A DNA stretch of 64,000 bases, taken from Ferrovibrio terrae (GTDB lineage: Bacteria; Pseudomonadota; Alphaproteobacteria; Ferrovibrionales; Ferrovibrionaceae). Shown piece after piece: positions 8,668-18,131 of this stretch. The stretch spans positions 124,001 to 188,000 of the forward strand of contig NZ_CP041636.1 in the NCBI RefSeq assembly GCF_007197755.1, in the 5' to 3' direction. Position 1 is the first letter of the stretch. Every line of letters starts with the position of its first letter. Under the pieces are notes generated by a model. The model had not been told where the DNA came from. It did no database searches and saw only the letters and a list, made by a program, of their open reading frames with translations. Both the position numbers and the translations under genes were made by a program.

Positions 8668-10047
8668 ATGGACATTCAGCTCTACAACACCCTCACCCGC
8701 CAGAAGGAAATCTTCCGGCCGCTCGATCCGCAGCGGGTGACGATGTATGTCTGCGGCCCCACCGTCTACAACTACGCCCATATCGGCAACGCCCGCCCGG
8801 CCGTGGTGTTCGACACGCTCTACCGGCTGATGCAGAAGAGCTTCCCGAAGGTGGTCTACGCCCGCAACGTCACCGATGTGGACGACAGGATCAACAAGGC
8901 CGCCAAGGACCAGGGCGTGCCGATCAGCGCGATCACGGAAAAGTATCTGGCGGTCTATCATGCCGACATTGGCGCGCTCGGCGTGCTGCCGCCGGGAATC
9001 GAACCCAAGGTGACGCAGCATATCGACGCGATCATCAGCATGATCGAGCGCCTGATGGCCAATGGCCATGCCTACGAGAAGGACGGCCAGGTCCTGTTCC
9101 ATGTGCCCTCCTTCAAGCAGTATGGCCAGCTGTCGCGCCGCGACCGCGACGAGATGATCGCCGGCGCCCGCGTCGACGTCGCCGCCTACAAGCGCGACCC
9201 GGCCGATTTCACCCTGTGGAAACCCTCGGATGCCGACATGGTGGGCTGGGACAGCCCTTGGGGCCGCGGCCGGCCCGGCTGGCATATCGAATGCTCGGCG
9301 ATGATCGAACGCAATTTCGGCACCGGGCCGATCGACATCCATGGCGGCGGCCACGACCTGATCTTCCCGCATCATGAGAACGAGATCGCGCAGAGCACCT
9401 GCGCCCATGACGGCACGCAATTCTGCCGCACCTGGATGCATAACGGCTTCGTCAATATCAACGCCGAGAAGATGTCGAAGTCGCTCGGCAATGTGACGCT
9501 GGTGCATGATCTGCTGAAGCTGGCGCCGGGCGAGGCTTTGCGCCTGGTGCTGCTGTCGGCGCATTACCGCCAGCCGCTCGACTGGACCGAAAATGCCGTG
9601 AAGGACGCACGTACCCAGCTTGACCGGCTGTATCGCGCCCTGGACTCGCTGAAGGACGTCCAGGCCGCCGAGACGACAGCGCCCGCTGCCTTCATGGCCG
9701 CGCTGGCCGACGACCTGAACACGCCCAAGGCACTGGCCGAACTGCACCAGATCGCCAATGCGGCGAACAAGGCGACCGATCCGGCCGAGCGGGCGCGCCT
9801 GAAGGGCGAGCTGGTGGCCGCCGGCTGGCTGATCGGCCTGCTGCAGCAGGATCCGGCCGTCTGGCTGAAGGGCACCGGCGCTGCGGATGTGGACGCCGCG
9901 GCCATCGAAGCGCTGATCGCCGAGCGCAAGGCGGCACGCGCCCGCAAGGACTGGGCAGAGTCGGATCGCATCCGTGACGAGCTGGCGGCGCGCGGCATCC
10001 TGCTGGAAGACAAGGCCGGTGAAACGACATGGCGCGTGGCGTCGTAA
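8668..10047 (+). CDS. cysS: Cysteinyl-tRNA synthetase
   Basis: A 459-residue class I aminoacyl-tRNA synthetase that charges tRNA(Cys). The HIGH motif appears as AHIGNAR near residue 36, after the zinc ligand in [10 protein letters not shown], and the KMSKS loop is present exactly ([12 protein letters not shown]) near residue 270. The remaining zinc ligands fit WHIECSAM and FPHHENE. The length matches bacterial CysS. The start ATG at 8668 gives [14 protein letters not shown], the usual beginning. It is followed ten bases later by sufE, linking cysteine use in translation with cysteine sulfur mobilisation. Confidence 0.96.
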   Translation: MDIQLYNTLTRQKEIFRPLDPQRVTMYVCGPTVYNYAHIGNARPAVVFDTLYRLMQKSFPKVVYARNVTDVDDRINKAAKDQGVPISAITEKYLAVYHADIGALGVLPPGIEPKVTQHIDAIISMIERLMANGHAYEKDGQVLFHVPSFKQYGQLSRRDRDEMIAGARVDVAAYKRDPADFTLWKPSDADMVGWDSPWGRGRPGWHIECSAMIERNFGTGPIDIHGGGHDLIFPHHENEIAQSTCAHDGTQFCRTWMHNGFVNINAEKMSKSLGNVTLVHDLLKLAPGEALRLVLLSAHYRQPLDWTENAVKDARTQLDRLYRALDSLKDVQAAETTAPAAFMAALADDLNTPKALAELHQIANAANKATDPAERARLKGELVAAGWLIGLLQQDPAVWLKGTGAADVDAAAIEALIAERKAARARKDWAESDRIRDELAARGILLEDKAGETTWRVAS

Positions 10048-10057
10048 GGAGCGCGTC

Positions 10058-10486
10058 ATGAGCGAAGCCGACATCAGGGCTGTACAGGACGAGATCATCG
10101 AGGATTTCGGCACCTTCGATGACTGGATGGATCGCTATCGCTTCCTGATCGATCTCGGTCGCGGCCTGCCACCCTATCCCGACGAGCTGCGCACCGACGA
10201 CTGGCGGGTGAAGGGCTGTATCAATCGCGCCTGGCTGCATGGTGAAGCGCGCGATGGCCGCGTGTATTACCAGGCCAGCAGCGAGTCCGAGATCGTTGCC
10301 GGGCTGATCGCGCTGCTGCTGAAGGTCTATTCCGGCCGCACGCCGCAGGAGATCGTCGATACCCCGCCCGAGTTCCTGCAGAAGATCGGCGTGTGGGAAA
10401 ACATCACCTCGAACCGCATCAACGGCCTGAATGGCATGATCGCGCTGATCCAGGCTGTGGCGAAGGCGGAACTGAAGGCGGCCTAA
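10058..10486 (+). CDS. sufE: SufE family cysteine desulfuration protein
   Basis: A 142-residue sulfur-acceptor protein that takes persulfide from SufS and passes it to the Fe-S scaffold. The acceptor cysteine lies in RVKGCINRAWL; many homologues have Ser-Gln after the Cys where this protein has Ile-Asn-Arg. The start ATG at 10058 is eight bases after an AAGGA site and ten bases after cysS; a longer in-frame reading inside cysS is less likely. Its stop TAA shares bases with the stop of the convergent scaffold gene. The partner sufS lies more than 50 kb away at the right end of this window. Confidence 0.9.
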   Translation: MSEADIRAVQDEIIEDFGTFDDWMDRYRFLIDLGRGLPPYPDELRTDDWRVKGCINRAWLHGEARDGRVYYQASSESEIVAGLIALLLKVYSGRTPQEIVDTPPEFLQKIGVWENITSNRINGLNGMIALIQAVAKAELKAA

Positions 10487-10941
10487 GCGCCCTGCTTCGC
10501 GGCTTCGATCTGGTCGATCGCCTTCACGGCGGCCTCGAACGGCAGCAGTACTGCATTGTGGCGCGCCTTGTGGTCGCGCACCGGCACCAGCACTTCCAGA
10601 TCGGCAAACACGCCACCGGCGAAATCCGCGCCCGGCGGCGGGCCGTTCTCCTTGAGCATGCTGCGCATCATCCCGACCAGCTGGCGCAGCGTGGCGGTGT
10701 CCTGGCCGACGATATGCTGGCCCAGGATGCTGGCGGCCGCCTGGCCGAGCGCACAGGCCCGCACCTGCTGGCCATAGGCGGCCACCCGGCCCTCCGGATC
10801 CAGCTTGAGGTCGACCGTGATCCGGCTGCCGCAGAGCGGGCTGTGGTGGGTCACGGTCGCGTCCGGGTTGGCCAGCCGCTCGGTCTGGCCGATATGTGCC
10901 GCAAAATTAAGGATTTTTTCGTTGTAGAGGGCGTTCAGCAT
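10483..10941 (-). CDS. NifU/IscU-like iron-sulfur cluster scaffold protein
   Basis: A 152-residue IscU-fold protein. Scaffold cysteines can be seen in SPLCGSRITVDL and in VRACALGQAAASIL, the second and third positions of the IscU type; in place of the first cysteine region it has NPDATVTHHS. It resembles the 'iron-sulfur cluster assembly scaffold' family of alphaproteobacteria that is distinct from IscU of the isc operon. ATG 10941 gives MLNALYNEKILNFAAH. It converges with sufE with overlapping stop codons. With cysS and sufE this makes a small sulfur-handling neighbourhood; direct partnership with SufE is inference. Confidence 0.8.
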   Translation of the reverse strand: MLNALYNEKILNFAAHIGQTERLANPDATVTHHSPLCGSRITVDLKLDPEGRVAAYGQQVRACALGQAAASILGQHIVGQDTATLRQLVGMMRSMLKENGPPPGADFAGGVFADLEVLVPVRDHKARHNAVLLPFEAAVKAIDQIEAAKQGA

Positions 10942-11105
10942 GGGGCTTAGGCTACTCCTCGGGCGGCCTTGATGCACGATCTTGATGCTTGGCTTGCTGC
11001 CCCATTGCCTTGAAGCGGGGGCCACCCGACGATATATAACGGCCCATCTTTCAAGAGCAATCCGGGCGGCCGCTTTCGTAGGCCCGCCCGGCAGGAGCAA
11101 AGCCC

Positions 11106-11567
11106 GTGTTCGCCAAGCGTGTCTCGATTGAGCAGGTTGAAGAAGGCAATGATCTGGCGCCGAAATTCGACGCCGACGGCCTGATCGCCTGCGTCACCAC
11201 CGCCGCCAAAACCGGCGAGGTCCTGATGCTCGGCTACATGAATGCCGAAGCGCTGCAGAAAACCATCGAGACCGGCGAGGCGCATTACTACAGCCGCAGC
11301 CGCAAGGTGCTGTGGCACAAGGGCGCCACTTCGGGTCTGGTGCAGAAGGTGGTCGAGATGCGCATCGACGACGACCAGGATGCCGTCTGGCTGCGCGTGG
11401 CGATTCCGGGCGATGCCTCCTGCCATGTCGGCTACCGCTCCTGCTTCTACCGCTCGGTGCCGACCGGCGCGCCGGCCGACCAGATCGAACTCACCTTCGA
11501 AGAGAAGGAAAAGATGTTCGATCCGAAGGCGGTCTACGGCGACGCTCCGAATCCTACAATCCTGTAA
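11106..11567 (+). CDS. hisI: Phosphoribosyl-AMP cyclohydrolase
   Basis: A 153-residue single-domain HisI that opens the adenine ring of phosphoribosyl-AMP, the third step of histidine synthesis. Recognisable segments are [29 protein letters not shown], and the metal-binding Cys cluster [14 protein letters not shown]. The fused pyrophosphatase domain (HisE) found in enterobacteria is absent, as is usual in alphaproteobacteria. It stands alone here, apart from other his genes, and is transcribed divergently from the scaffold gene. Confidence 0.95.
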   Translation: MFAKRVSIEQVEEGNDLAPKFDADGLIACVTTAAKTGEVLMLGYMNAEALQKTIETGEAHYYSRSRKVLWHKGATSGLVQKVVEMRIDDDQDAVWLRVAIPGDASCHVGYRSCFYRSVPTGAPADQIELTFEEKEKMFDPKAVYGDAPNPTIL

Positions 11568-11580
11568 GATTTAACAATCC

Positions 11581-11604
11581 CGCCTGCTGTCACGACAGCA
11601 GGCG
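11581..11604 (+). terminator. Perfect 10-bp hairpin after hisI
   Basis: CGCCTGCTGT and ACAGCAGGCG pair around a CACG tetraloop, 13 bases after the hisI stop. No T-run follows, so it may be an mRNA-stabilising hairpin or a Rho-assisted end rather than a classical terminator. Confidence 0.45.
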
Positions 11605-11799
11605 TCCATGCGCGCCACGGCGGCGCAGGCGAGGCTTTGCGGCCGCCTTTCCTGCAACTTTTCAGGCGGCGCAACGTTGATCTCGTGCCCCGGCCGAGCT
11701 CGGCCGCAACGCCGTAAAAATCCCATCATATTGCCGTTAACCCGCTTGCCGCCCTATATGAGCCCGGCACCCAGACGACCAGCAATCCAGGAGTGACTG

Positions 11800-12405
11800 A
11801 TGACCGCCCCCTTCACGATGAAGCCCCTGCCCTATGCCGATAACGCCCTCGATCCGGTGGTCTCCGCCCAGACCATCGGCTTCCATTACGGCAAGCACCA
11901 CACCACCTATCTCAATACGCTGAACAAGCTGGTGAGTGAGGATGCGTCGCTGCAGGGCAAGAGCCTCGTGGACATCATCAAGGCGACGCATGGCAAGGCC
12001 GACAAGACGGCCGTGTTCAACAATGCAGCCCAGGTCTGGAACCACGACTTCTACTGGGACAGCCTGGCGCCCAAGGGCGGCGGCAAGCCGAGCGGCCGCA
12101 TCGCCGAGCTGATCAAGGACAGCTTCGGCGACTACGACAAGTTCAAGAGTGACTTCGCCCAGACCGGCGTGACGCAGTTCGGCTCGGGCTGGGCCTGGCT
12201 CTGCCTGGAAGGCGGCAAGCTGGTGTTCAAGAAGACCGGCAATGCCGAAAACCCGCTGACCATGACTGGCGTGAAGCCGCTGTTGACGCTGGATGTGTGG
12301 GAACATGCCTATTACCTGGACTGGCAGAACAAGCGCCCCGATCACCTGAATGCCTGCATCGACAAGCTGATCAACTGGGATTTCGCCGAAAAGAATCTCG
12401 GCTGA
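11800..12405 (+). CDS. sodB: Superoxide dismutase, Fe/Mn type
   Basis: A 201-residue cytoplasmic superoxide dismutase. Metal ligands of the family are visible: H27-type in ISAQTIGFHYGKHHTTYL, His in AAQVWNHDFYWDS, and Asp/His in LTLDVWEHAYYLDWQNKR. QFGSGWAWL is also conserved. The AQVWNH and GSGWAW features fit the iron-preferring group typical of alphaproteobacteria, but metal use cannot be settled from sequence alone. No signal peptide. An AGGAG site precedes ATG 11800, and a strong terminator follows. Confidence 0.94.
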   Translation: MTAPFTMKPLPYADNALDPVVSAQTIGFHYGKHHTTYLNTLNKLVSEDASLQGKSLVDIIKATHGKADKTAVFNNAAQVWNHDFYWDSLAPKGGGKPSGRIAELIKDSFGDYDKFKSDFAQTGVTQFGSGWAWLCLEGGKLVFKKTGNAENPLTMTGVKPLLTLDVWEHAYYLDWQNKRPDHLNACIDKLINWDFAEKNLG

Positions 12406-12435
12406 CGCGCGCCGCAACCCGGACAACGAAAGACA

Positions 12436-12464
12436 GGACGGTGGGAAACCACCGTCCTTTTTCA
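12436..12464 (+). terminator. Rho-independent terminator after sod
   Basis: GGACGGTG and CACCGTCC form an eight-base stem around a short purine-rich loop and are followed by TTTTT. It lies 31 bases beyond the dismutase stop. Confidence 0.85.
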
Positions 12465-12572
12465 TGCTGCGCGCGGCCCGACGGCTTTCATAAATCCCTA
12501 AGACATTCGCCGCTACAAAGCGGGGTGTAGAAATGGGGCCTTTACGCCCCGCAGCAAAAGGACATTTCCGGC

Positions 12573-13811
12573 ATGCCGCATGACGCACCGCTTATCACGA
12601 TGCTGGCGCTGGCCTTCGTGATCGCGTTTGCCTTCGGCATGATCGCCCAGAAATTCCACCTGTCGCCGCTGGTCGGATACCTGCTGGCCGGCATTGTCGT
12701 CGGGCCGCATACGCCGGGATTCGTTGCCGATACAGTGCTGGCGCAGCAGCTGGCCGAGATCGGCGTGATCCTGCTCATGTTCGGGGTTGGCCTGCATTTC
12801 TCGCCCGCCGACCTGATGCGGGTGCGCTGGATTGCCATTCCCGGCGCGATCGCGCAGATGGCGGTCGCCACCCTGCTCGGCTTCGCGGTGGCGCAATTCT
12901 TCGGCTGGGGCCTTGGCGGCGGGCTGGTGTTCGGCCTCGCATTGTCCGTGGCCAGCACCGTGGTGCTGCTGCGCGCGCTGGAAAGCCGCAACGAGGTCGA
13001 CAGCGACCATGGCCGCATCGCCGTCGGCTGGCTGCTGGTGGAGGATATCCTGATGATTGCAGCCCTGCTGCTGCTGCCGGCCTTTGCCGATATGCTGGCC
13101 GACCGGCCGCAGGCCAGCAGCGACAGCCTGGCCTACAGCCTGCTGATGACCGTGGTAAAGGTGGCGCTGTTTGCCGCGCTGGCCCTGGTGGTGGGCCGCC
13201 GGGTGATTCCCTGGCTGCTGCAGCACGTCGCCGATACCGGCTCGCGCGAACTCTTCACCCTGGCGGTGCTGGCCTGCGCGCTCGGCATCGCCTTCGGCGC
13301 CGCCATACTGTTCGACGTTTCATTTGCGCTCGGCGCGTTTTTCGCCGGCGTGATCATGAATGAATCCGATTTCAGCCACGATGCCGCCCAGCGTTCGCTG
13401 CCCTTCCAGGATGCTTTCGCCGTGCTGTTCTTCGTCTCGGTCGGCATGCTGTTCCAGCCCAGCATCATCTTCGACGCGCCGCTCGCGGTGCTGGCGGTGC
13501 TGCTGATCATCCTGCTCGGAAAATCCGTGGCCGCCTTCCTGATCGTGCTGGCCTTCCGCCACCCGCTCACCTCGGCGCTGACGATTTCGGCCAGCCTGGC
13601 GCAGATCGGCGAATTCTCCTTCATCCTGGCCGGGCTCGGCGTGTCCTACGGCCTGCTGCCGCCGGAGGGGCGCGACCTGATCATGGCCGGCGCCCTGCTG
13701 TCGATCTCGCTCAACCCGCTGCTGTTCCGTGCGCTGGAACCGGTGGAGGCCTGGCTGCGGGCAAGGCCCGACCTGCTGCGCAAGCTCGGCTCGGAAGAAC
13801 ACAAGGACTGA
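12573..13811 (+). CDS. Monovalent cation:proton antiporter-2 (Kef/YbaL-like) membrane protein
   Basis: A 412-residue CPA2-family protein with about 12 membrane helices. Typical pieces are SPLVGYLLAGIVVGPHTPG, LMFGVGLHFSPADL, LSVASTVVLLRALE and ALGAFFAGVIMNESDF. KefB and YbaL carry a C-terminal cytoplasmic TrkA-N nucleotide-binding domain, whereas this protein stops about 15 residues after the last helix. It is therefore the short, membrane-only form. It probably exchanges K+ or Na+ for H+ in the inner membrane. It ends 35 bases before the convergent CBS gene. Confidence 0.88.
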   Translation: MPHDAPLITMLALAFVIAFAFGMIAQKFHLSPLVGYLLAGIVVGPHTPGFVADTVLAQQLAEIGVILLMFGVGLHFSPADLMRVRWIAIPGAIAQMAVATLLGFAVAQFFGWGLGGGLVFGLALSVASTVVLLRALESRNEVDSDHGRIAVGWLLVEDILMIAALLLLPAFADMLADRPQASSDSLAYSLLMTVVKVALFAALALVVGRRVIPWLLQHVADTGSRELFTLAVLACALGIAFGAAILFDVSFALGAFFAGVIMNESDFSHDAAQRSLPFQDAFAVLFFVSVGMLFQPSIIFDAPLAVLAVLLIILLGKSVAAFLIVLAFRHPLTSALTISASLAQIGEFSFILAGLGVSYGLLPPEGRDLIMAGALLSISLNPLLFRALEPVEAWLRARPDLLRKLGSEEHKD

Positions 13812-13846
13812 GTTTCAGTCTCTTCCCCGCCTGGCCAGTGGCCCGT

Positions 13847-14278
13847 CTAGCCAGTGGCAATATACTGCCGCATTGCCTCGGCTTCCATTTCAGTATCGGC
13901 GATGCGGCGCTTGACCACGTCGCCGATGGAAATCATGCCGACCAGCTTGCTGTTGTCCACCACGGGCAGGTGGCGAATCCGGCGTTTGGTCATCAGATGC
14001 ATCACATCTTCGATGGTGTCGTGACTGGAGCAGACCATCACGTTGCGGGTCATGATGGTGTCGGCGCTCTGCTGCAGCAGATCCGTGCCGATCATGGCCA
14101 GACCGCGCACGATGTCGCGTTCGGAAAGGATGCCGGCGATGCCGCCGTCGCTGCGCAGCACCATCACCGCGCCAATACCCTTGTCGGCCAGCTTCTGGCA
14201 AACCGTCTCGATGCCATCGTCGGGCCGGACGCTGATCACGCCGGGTGTCTTGTCCTTGAGAATTGCCGCAACGGTCAT
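13847..14278 (-). CDS. CBS domain protein (two CBS motifs)
   Basis: A 143-residue protein consisting almost entirely of a CBS pair, about residues 8-65 and 73-130. Motifs include GIAGILSERDIVRGLA and KLVGMISIGDVVKRRI. Stand-alone CBS pairs bind adenine nucleotides and act as energy sensors or modulate partner enzymes and channels. A GGAGG site precedes ATG 14278. It converges with the Kef-like antiporter; CBS proteins often modulate transporters, but a link here is inference. Confidence 0.88.
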   Translation of the reverse strand: MTVAAILKDKTPGVISVRPDDGIETVCQKLADKGIGAVMVLRSDGGIAGILSERDIVRGLAMIGTDLLQQSADTIMTRNVMVCSSHDTIEDVMHLMTKRRIRHLPVVDNSKLVGMISIGDVVKRRIADTEMEAEAMRQYIATG

Positions 14279-14808
14279 GGTGTTCCTCCTGGGCTTGCCC
14301 GCACTGCGGCGGGTCTGTCGCTATCGATTCGTGAAAATCGTCCTTTCCTGCCGAACGTTGCAGGGGCCCGCCGGGTTCAGCCGATGGGCTGCAATCCGTG
14401 GCGCTGCGCTGGAAATCCAATGACGTAAGGTGCTGGCGGCCGCATGGCCATCTGCGAGGGCGCCAGTGCGGACTCCAGTGCAGGCGCGGTCTGGGACGAG
14501 CGGACGGTGTTGACCGGTGCTCATGCGGGCCTCCCCGGTGCTGACGCTGCCGATTCCGCCCAGGAGCGATACCTGGGACGGCGCCGGGCGGCACCACCGA
14601 CAGTCTCGGACAAGCCCGGGGCAATGACAAGACAGTTTGCCGGCCGGTGAAAATGGGCCCATACGGGGGGATTTAAGTATTTGAACCGGCTCCAGCTTTG
14701 CCGTGACTCAGCAGGCCGGTGGGAGCCTTGCGGGCAGGGATCGGTTCAGTTAAGGTCCGCGCCGTTTTCGACCCCCGGCCGAGGTTTACGCCTCCAGCCG
14801 GTCCTCGC
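14279..14808. other. 530-base intergenic region without a recognisable gene
   Basis: This stretch between the CBS gene and tRNA-Ser shows no supported coding frame, no clear terminator and no repeat. It must hold the promoters of both flanking genes, but no convincing -35/-10 pair could be picked by eye. Confidence 0.5.
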
Positions 14809-14898
<90 letters not shown>

Positions 14899-14969
14899 AA
14901 TATCCGCTCCAGGATATTGAAATCATTCCCCTGCGTTTCACGCCGGGCGCTCTACCCACAAACGCCAGA

Positions 14970-15006
14970 AATAAACCGCCGCGGCCCGGCACGGGTCACG
15001 CGGCGG
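14970..15006 (-). terminator. Terminator of the TRAP operon
   Basis: Read on the minus strand, CCGCCGCG pairs with CGCGGCGG around a 15-base loop and is followed by TTTATTT. It lies 18 bases past the dctP stop. Confidence 0.7.
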
Positions 15007-15024
15007 TTCGATCTGTGAAACGGA

Positions 15025-16080
15025 TTACATGGCCTTGGCGGTGATGCCCACGGCCTTACCCACGGTGGCGTTCCAGCGGGTCACGCAATCGGCGCCGCAG
15101 CGCTTAGCGAAATCCGGCAGGATCGCTTCGGCGAACGCCTTCTTGCGCAGGGCCTGGTCGGCATCGGTGACCGGCACCAGCACCATCTTGGCCGGAGCCC
15201 CCTCCGGGCAGGGCGCGGTGCCCGTGTTGCAGGCCACGCCGATCGCCGTCTCGGTGGCCGCCTGCGCGAAGATGTTGTCTTCCAGCACACGTACCTCCTT
15301 GGTCATCAGGGCTTGCACGCGGGCGTCCAGCTTGTTCCACCAGGCCAGGTTGGCCGTGGTGGCCGCAAGGCCGAAGTTCACCGGCATCGGCAGCAGATGG
15401 GTGGCAGCCTCATGCCATTTCGACTTGTAGCCCGAGAGTGAGCCGGTGATGGCGCAATCCACCACGCCCTTGGCCAGTGCCGGCTGTACTTCGGCAAAGG
15501 CGATGTTGAGAGGCGAGCCGCCCAGGTAGTTGACGAAAGACTGCTGCGAGATGCCCGATGCGCGCACCTTCTTGCCCTTCAGGTCGGCCAGGCTGCTGAT
15601 CTTGTCACGGCAATAGATCACCTGTGCCTGATATGAGCCGAAGCCAAGCAGCTTGACCCCATGCTTGCCTTCATATTCCGCGGCCAGCATGGGGCGCACC
15701 ACATTGGCCACCTTCTGCAGCTCTTCCACCGAGCCTACCAAGCCCACCAGATCGGCCGATTCATTGATCGGCATTTCACCGGTGTTGTAGTTCAGCACCG
15801 TGGTGGCCATCGGCAATGTGCCCTGGCTGACCAGGCGGAAAATCTCGCCGCCCTTCAGGCCCAGTTCGGTAAAGGGCTTGATCTCCACCTGGATGGCGCC
15901 GCCGGATTTTTCCGGCATGGTCTTGGTCCAGAACGGCACTTCCTGCTGCGTGTACATCGACAGATTGCCGATCGAGCCGACGAGGTTGAACTTGGTGACC
16001 GGCAGGCTCTGGGCCTGCGCGGAGACCGCCAGGCCGAAGGCCGAGGCGAGCACCGCTGAAGCAATAGCCAATCTTTTCAT
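15025..16080 (-). CDS. dctP: TRAP transporter solute-binding protein (DctP family)
   Basis: A 351-residue periplasmic binding protein of a tripartite ATP-independent transporter. An N-terminal signal peptide (MKRLAIASAVLASAFGLAVSAQAQ) with an AQA cleavage site is clear. The mature chain has the DctP-type core, including KGKKVRASG (with the arginine that normally salt-bridges a carboxylate) and FAEVQPALAKGVVDCAITG. ATG 16080 has an AAGGAG site nine bases upstream. It is the last gene of the dctQ-dctM-dctP operon. The ligand is most likely an organic acid; the identity is not shown. Confidence 0.92.
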   Translation of the reverse strand: MKRLAIASAVLASAFGLAVSAQAQSLPVTKFNLVGSIGNLSMYTQQEVPFWTKTMPEKSGGAIQVEIKPFTELGLKGGEIFRLVSQGTLPMATTVLNYNTGEMPINESADLVGLVGSVEELQKVANVVRPMLAAEYEGKHGVKLLGFGSYQAQVIYCRDKISSLADLKGKKVRASGISQQSFVNYLGGSPLNIAFAEVQPALAKGVVDCAITGSLSGYKSKWHEAATHLLPMPVNFGLAATTANLAWWNKLDARVQALMTKEVRVLEDNIFAQAATETAIGVACNTGTAPCPEGAPAKMVLVPVTDADQALRKKAFAEAILPDFAKRCGADCVTRWNATVGKAVGITAKAM

Positions 16081-16100
16081 CACTATTCTCCTTGGGTTGA

Positions 16101-17399
16101 TCAATGTTTCGGGTTGAGCAGGTCGGGCAGCCACAGGGCAATACCCGGGAAAGCGATCAGCAGGCCGATCATCACGAGCATCGCGCCGACGAAGGGCAGC
16201 GAACCGATGCAGATATCCGAGAAGCGGCCGCCGCCGCGCACCGACTGCACCACGAACAGGTTGAGGCCGATCGGCGGCGTGATCAGGGCCGCCTCCATCA
16301 GGATCATGAAGACGATGCCCCACCAGACCGGGTCGTAGCCGAGCGCCGACAGGATCGGCACCACGACCGCCGTGGTCGCAATCATCATCGACAGCGTTTC
16401 CATCACGCAGCCGAGCAAAAGATAGAACACGATGATCGCAAGCAGCACCGCAAGTGGCGGCCAGCCCAGCCCGACGATGGCATCGGTGAGAACCTTCACC
16501 AGGCCGATGCCGACGATGACGAAATTGAGGAAGAACGCGGCAATGACAATGAGCATCACCATGCAGGTGGTGCGCACCGTCCCCTCGAAGGCACCAAGCA
16601 GAACCGGCCAGGTGAGCGCACCATTGGCCGCCGCCAGCGCCAGTGAGGCCATGACGCCCAGGGCGGCCGCCTCGGTAGGCGTGGCGATACCGGCATAGAT
16701 CGAGCCTACCACGACCATGAACAGTCCGAGCGGGGGCAGCAGATGGATCAGTCCGGCAATCCGTTCGCGCCACAGCGTGGCACTGGCCATCGCCGGGCCG
16801 CCCCAGGCCGGGCGCAACAGGCAGAGCAGCACCACGGTGAGCGAGAACAGCCCCGCCAGCATAAAACCGGGCACGAAGCCGGCGGCGTACAGGCTGGTCA
16901 CGGAGGTGTCGGACAGCACGGCATAGATGATCATGTTGATGCTGGGCGGAATCAGGATGCCGAGCGTGCCACCGGCCGCAATGGTGCCCAGGAAAAGCGG
17001 CTGGTTGTAACCGCCTTTCTTCATGTTCGGGATCGCCACCGTGCCGATGGTGGCGGCGGTGGCCACCGATGAACCCGACGTGGCGGCAAAAATCGCGGCG
17101 GCGGCGATATTGGTGTGCATCAGCCGGCCGGGCAGCCAGTTGAACCAGGGCGCCAGGGCATTGAACAGCCGCTGGCTCACGCCCGAACGGTGCATCAATT
17201 CGCCCATCATGATGAACATCGGCGCAGCCACCAGCACGAATTCCGTGGAAGTGTTCCACGCGATTTCGCCGATTGCACCGGTCATCGGGAAGAAGGCGAA
17301 CTGACTCTGAAGCGTGAAGCCCAGCAGGCCGAGCGTGGCAGCGACCGGAATGCTCAGAACCAGAAACAGGCATAAGACCAGCAGCGCGTGCAGGATCAT
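16101..17399 (-). CDS. dctM: TRAP transporter large permease DctM
   Basis: A 432-residue inner-membrane protein with about 12 helices, the usual DctM size, driving uptake with a sodium or proton gradient. Recognisable segments are FVLVAAPMFIMMGELMHRSG, AAAAIFAATSGSSVATAATIG, GTLGILIPPSINMIIYAV and PPIGLNLFVVQSV. ATG 17399 begins MILHALLVLCLFLVLS and overlaps the dctQ stop by four bases, so the two permease subunits are translationally coupled. A longer open frame upstream is only the shadow of dctQ. Confidence 0.94.
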   Translation of the reverse strand: MILHALLVLCLFLVLSIPVAATLGLLGFTLQSQFAFFPMTGAIGEIAWNTSTEFVLVAAPMFIMMGELMHRSGVSQRLFNALAPWFNWLPGRLMHTNIAAAAIFAATSGSSVATAATIGTVAIPNMKKGGYNQPLFLGTIAAGGTLGILIPPSINMIIYAVLSDTSVTSLYAAGFVPGFMLAGLFSLTVVLLCLLRPAWGGPAMASATLWRERIAGLIHLLPPLGLFMVVVGSIYAGIATPTEAAALGVMASLALAAANGALTWPVLLGAFEGTVRTTCMVMLIVIAAFFLNFVIVGIGLVKVLTDAIVGLGWPPLAVLLAIIVFYLLLGCVMETLSMMIATTAVVVPILSALGYDPVWWGIVFMILMEAALITPPIGLNLFVVQSVRGGGRFSDICIGSLPFVGAMLVMIGLLIAFPGIALWLPDLLNPKH

Positions 17400-17989
17400 T
17401 CTGCATCCTTTGCCGGCGCACCGGCTTGCTCGATTTCTTCGCGTAACGTGGCCGGACCGATCAGGTGCTGCACGCCGGCGAGGTCCCCACGCAGCAGCAG
17501 GCGCGCCGAGGACCAGGCGATCAGTGCCGCAAACAGCGCAAACCAGATCAGGCCCAGCAGCCAGATGCCCTGGGGCAGGATCAGCGGCACCTGCAGGATG
17601 GTGATGGATTTGGCGTCGAGCTTCAGCGATTGCAGCCAGGTCTGCAGCGCATACCAGGCGATCGTTCCGGCCACGACGAGAATGGCCAGATGCGCCACCA
17701 GGTCCAGCACCACGCGCGGCAGCAGCGGCAGGCGGTTCGCCACCAGGTCGATGCGGATATTCGATTTGCAGCTCACGGTATAGGCCATGCCGAGCGCCAC
17801 AGCCGCAGCGAAGGCATACCCGGAAATCTCGAAGCTCTCGACTACGGTGCGGTTGAGGAAGTAACGCAGCACCACATCCAGCGTGATCGAACCGGCACAG
17901 CCGATCAGCAGGATGCCACCGCTCAGCCAGGCCAGATAGCGCGAAAGCCGTGCAGCCCAGGACTGCGGCTGCTCGCCACCTCGTTTCAT
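17396..17989 (-). CDS. dctQ: TRAP transporter small permease DctQ
   Basis: A 197-residue four-helix membrane protein. The first helix region LAWLSGGILLIGCAGSITLDVVLRY is followed by the typical GYAFAAAVALGMAYTVSCKSNIRIDL. The ATG at 17989 (MKRGGEQPQS) has a GGGGGTG site upstream; an in-frame TTG start 14 codons earlier is less convincing. DctQ bridges DctM, and both work with the binding protein DctP encoded last. The C-terminus is extended and charged (LREEIEQAGAPAKDAE). Confidence 0.9.
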   Translation of the reverse strand: MKRGGEQPQSWAARLSRYLAWLSGGILLIGCAGSITLDVVLRYFLNRTVVESFEISGYAFAAAVALGMAYTVSCKSNIRIDLVANRLPLLPRVVLDLVAHLAILVVAGTIAWYALQTWLQSLKLDAKSITILQVPLILPQGIWLLGLIWFALFAALIAWSSARLLLRGDLAGVQHLIGPATLREEIEQAGAPAKDAE

Positions 17990-18131
17990 GCAACACCCCC
18001 CGGTGCCAGTCGGCCCCTGCCGATTGCTCAAGTCATCCTAGAGAGCAGCCAACAGGCGAACAAGGCAATACTCCGTGCAGCTCCCAACTCCCTCGCATCG
18101 CGAGTGGGAAGCCGCTAGCATCACGGTCAGC

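Noticed and set aside
12573-13811. Frameshifted or truncated Kef protein missing its TrkA-N domain
   Set aside because: No TrkA-N-like residues appear in any frame before the convergent CBS gene, so it is a natural short form rather than a broken gene.
15025-17421. Single 798-residue protein joining dctP with sequence upstream
   Set aside because: The first 447 residues are dctM read in the wrong frame. A signal peptide and AAGGAG site at 16080 mark the real dctP start.
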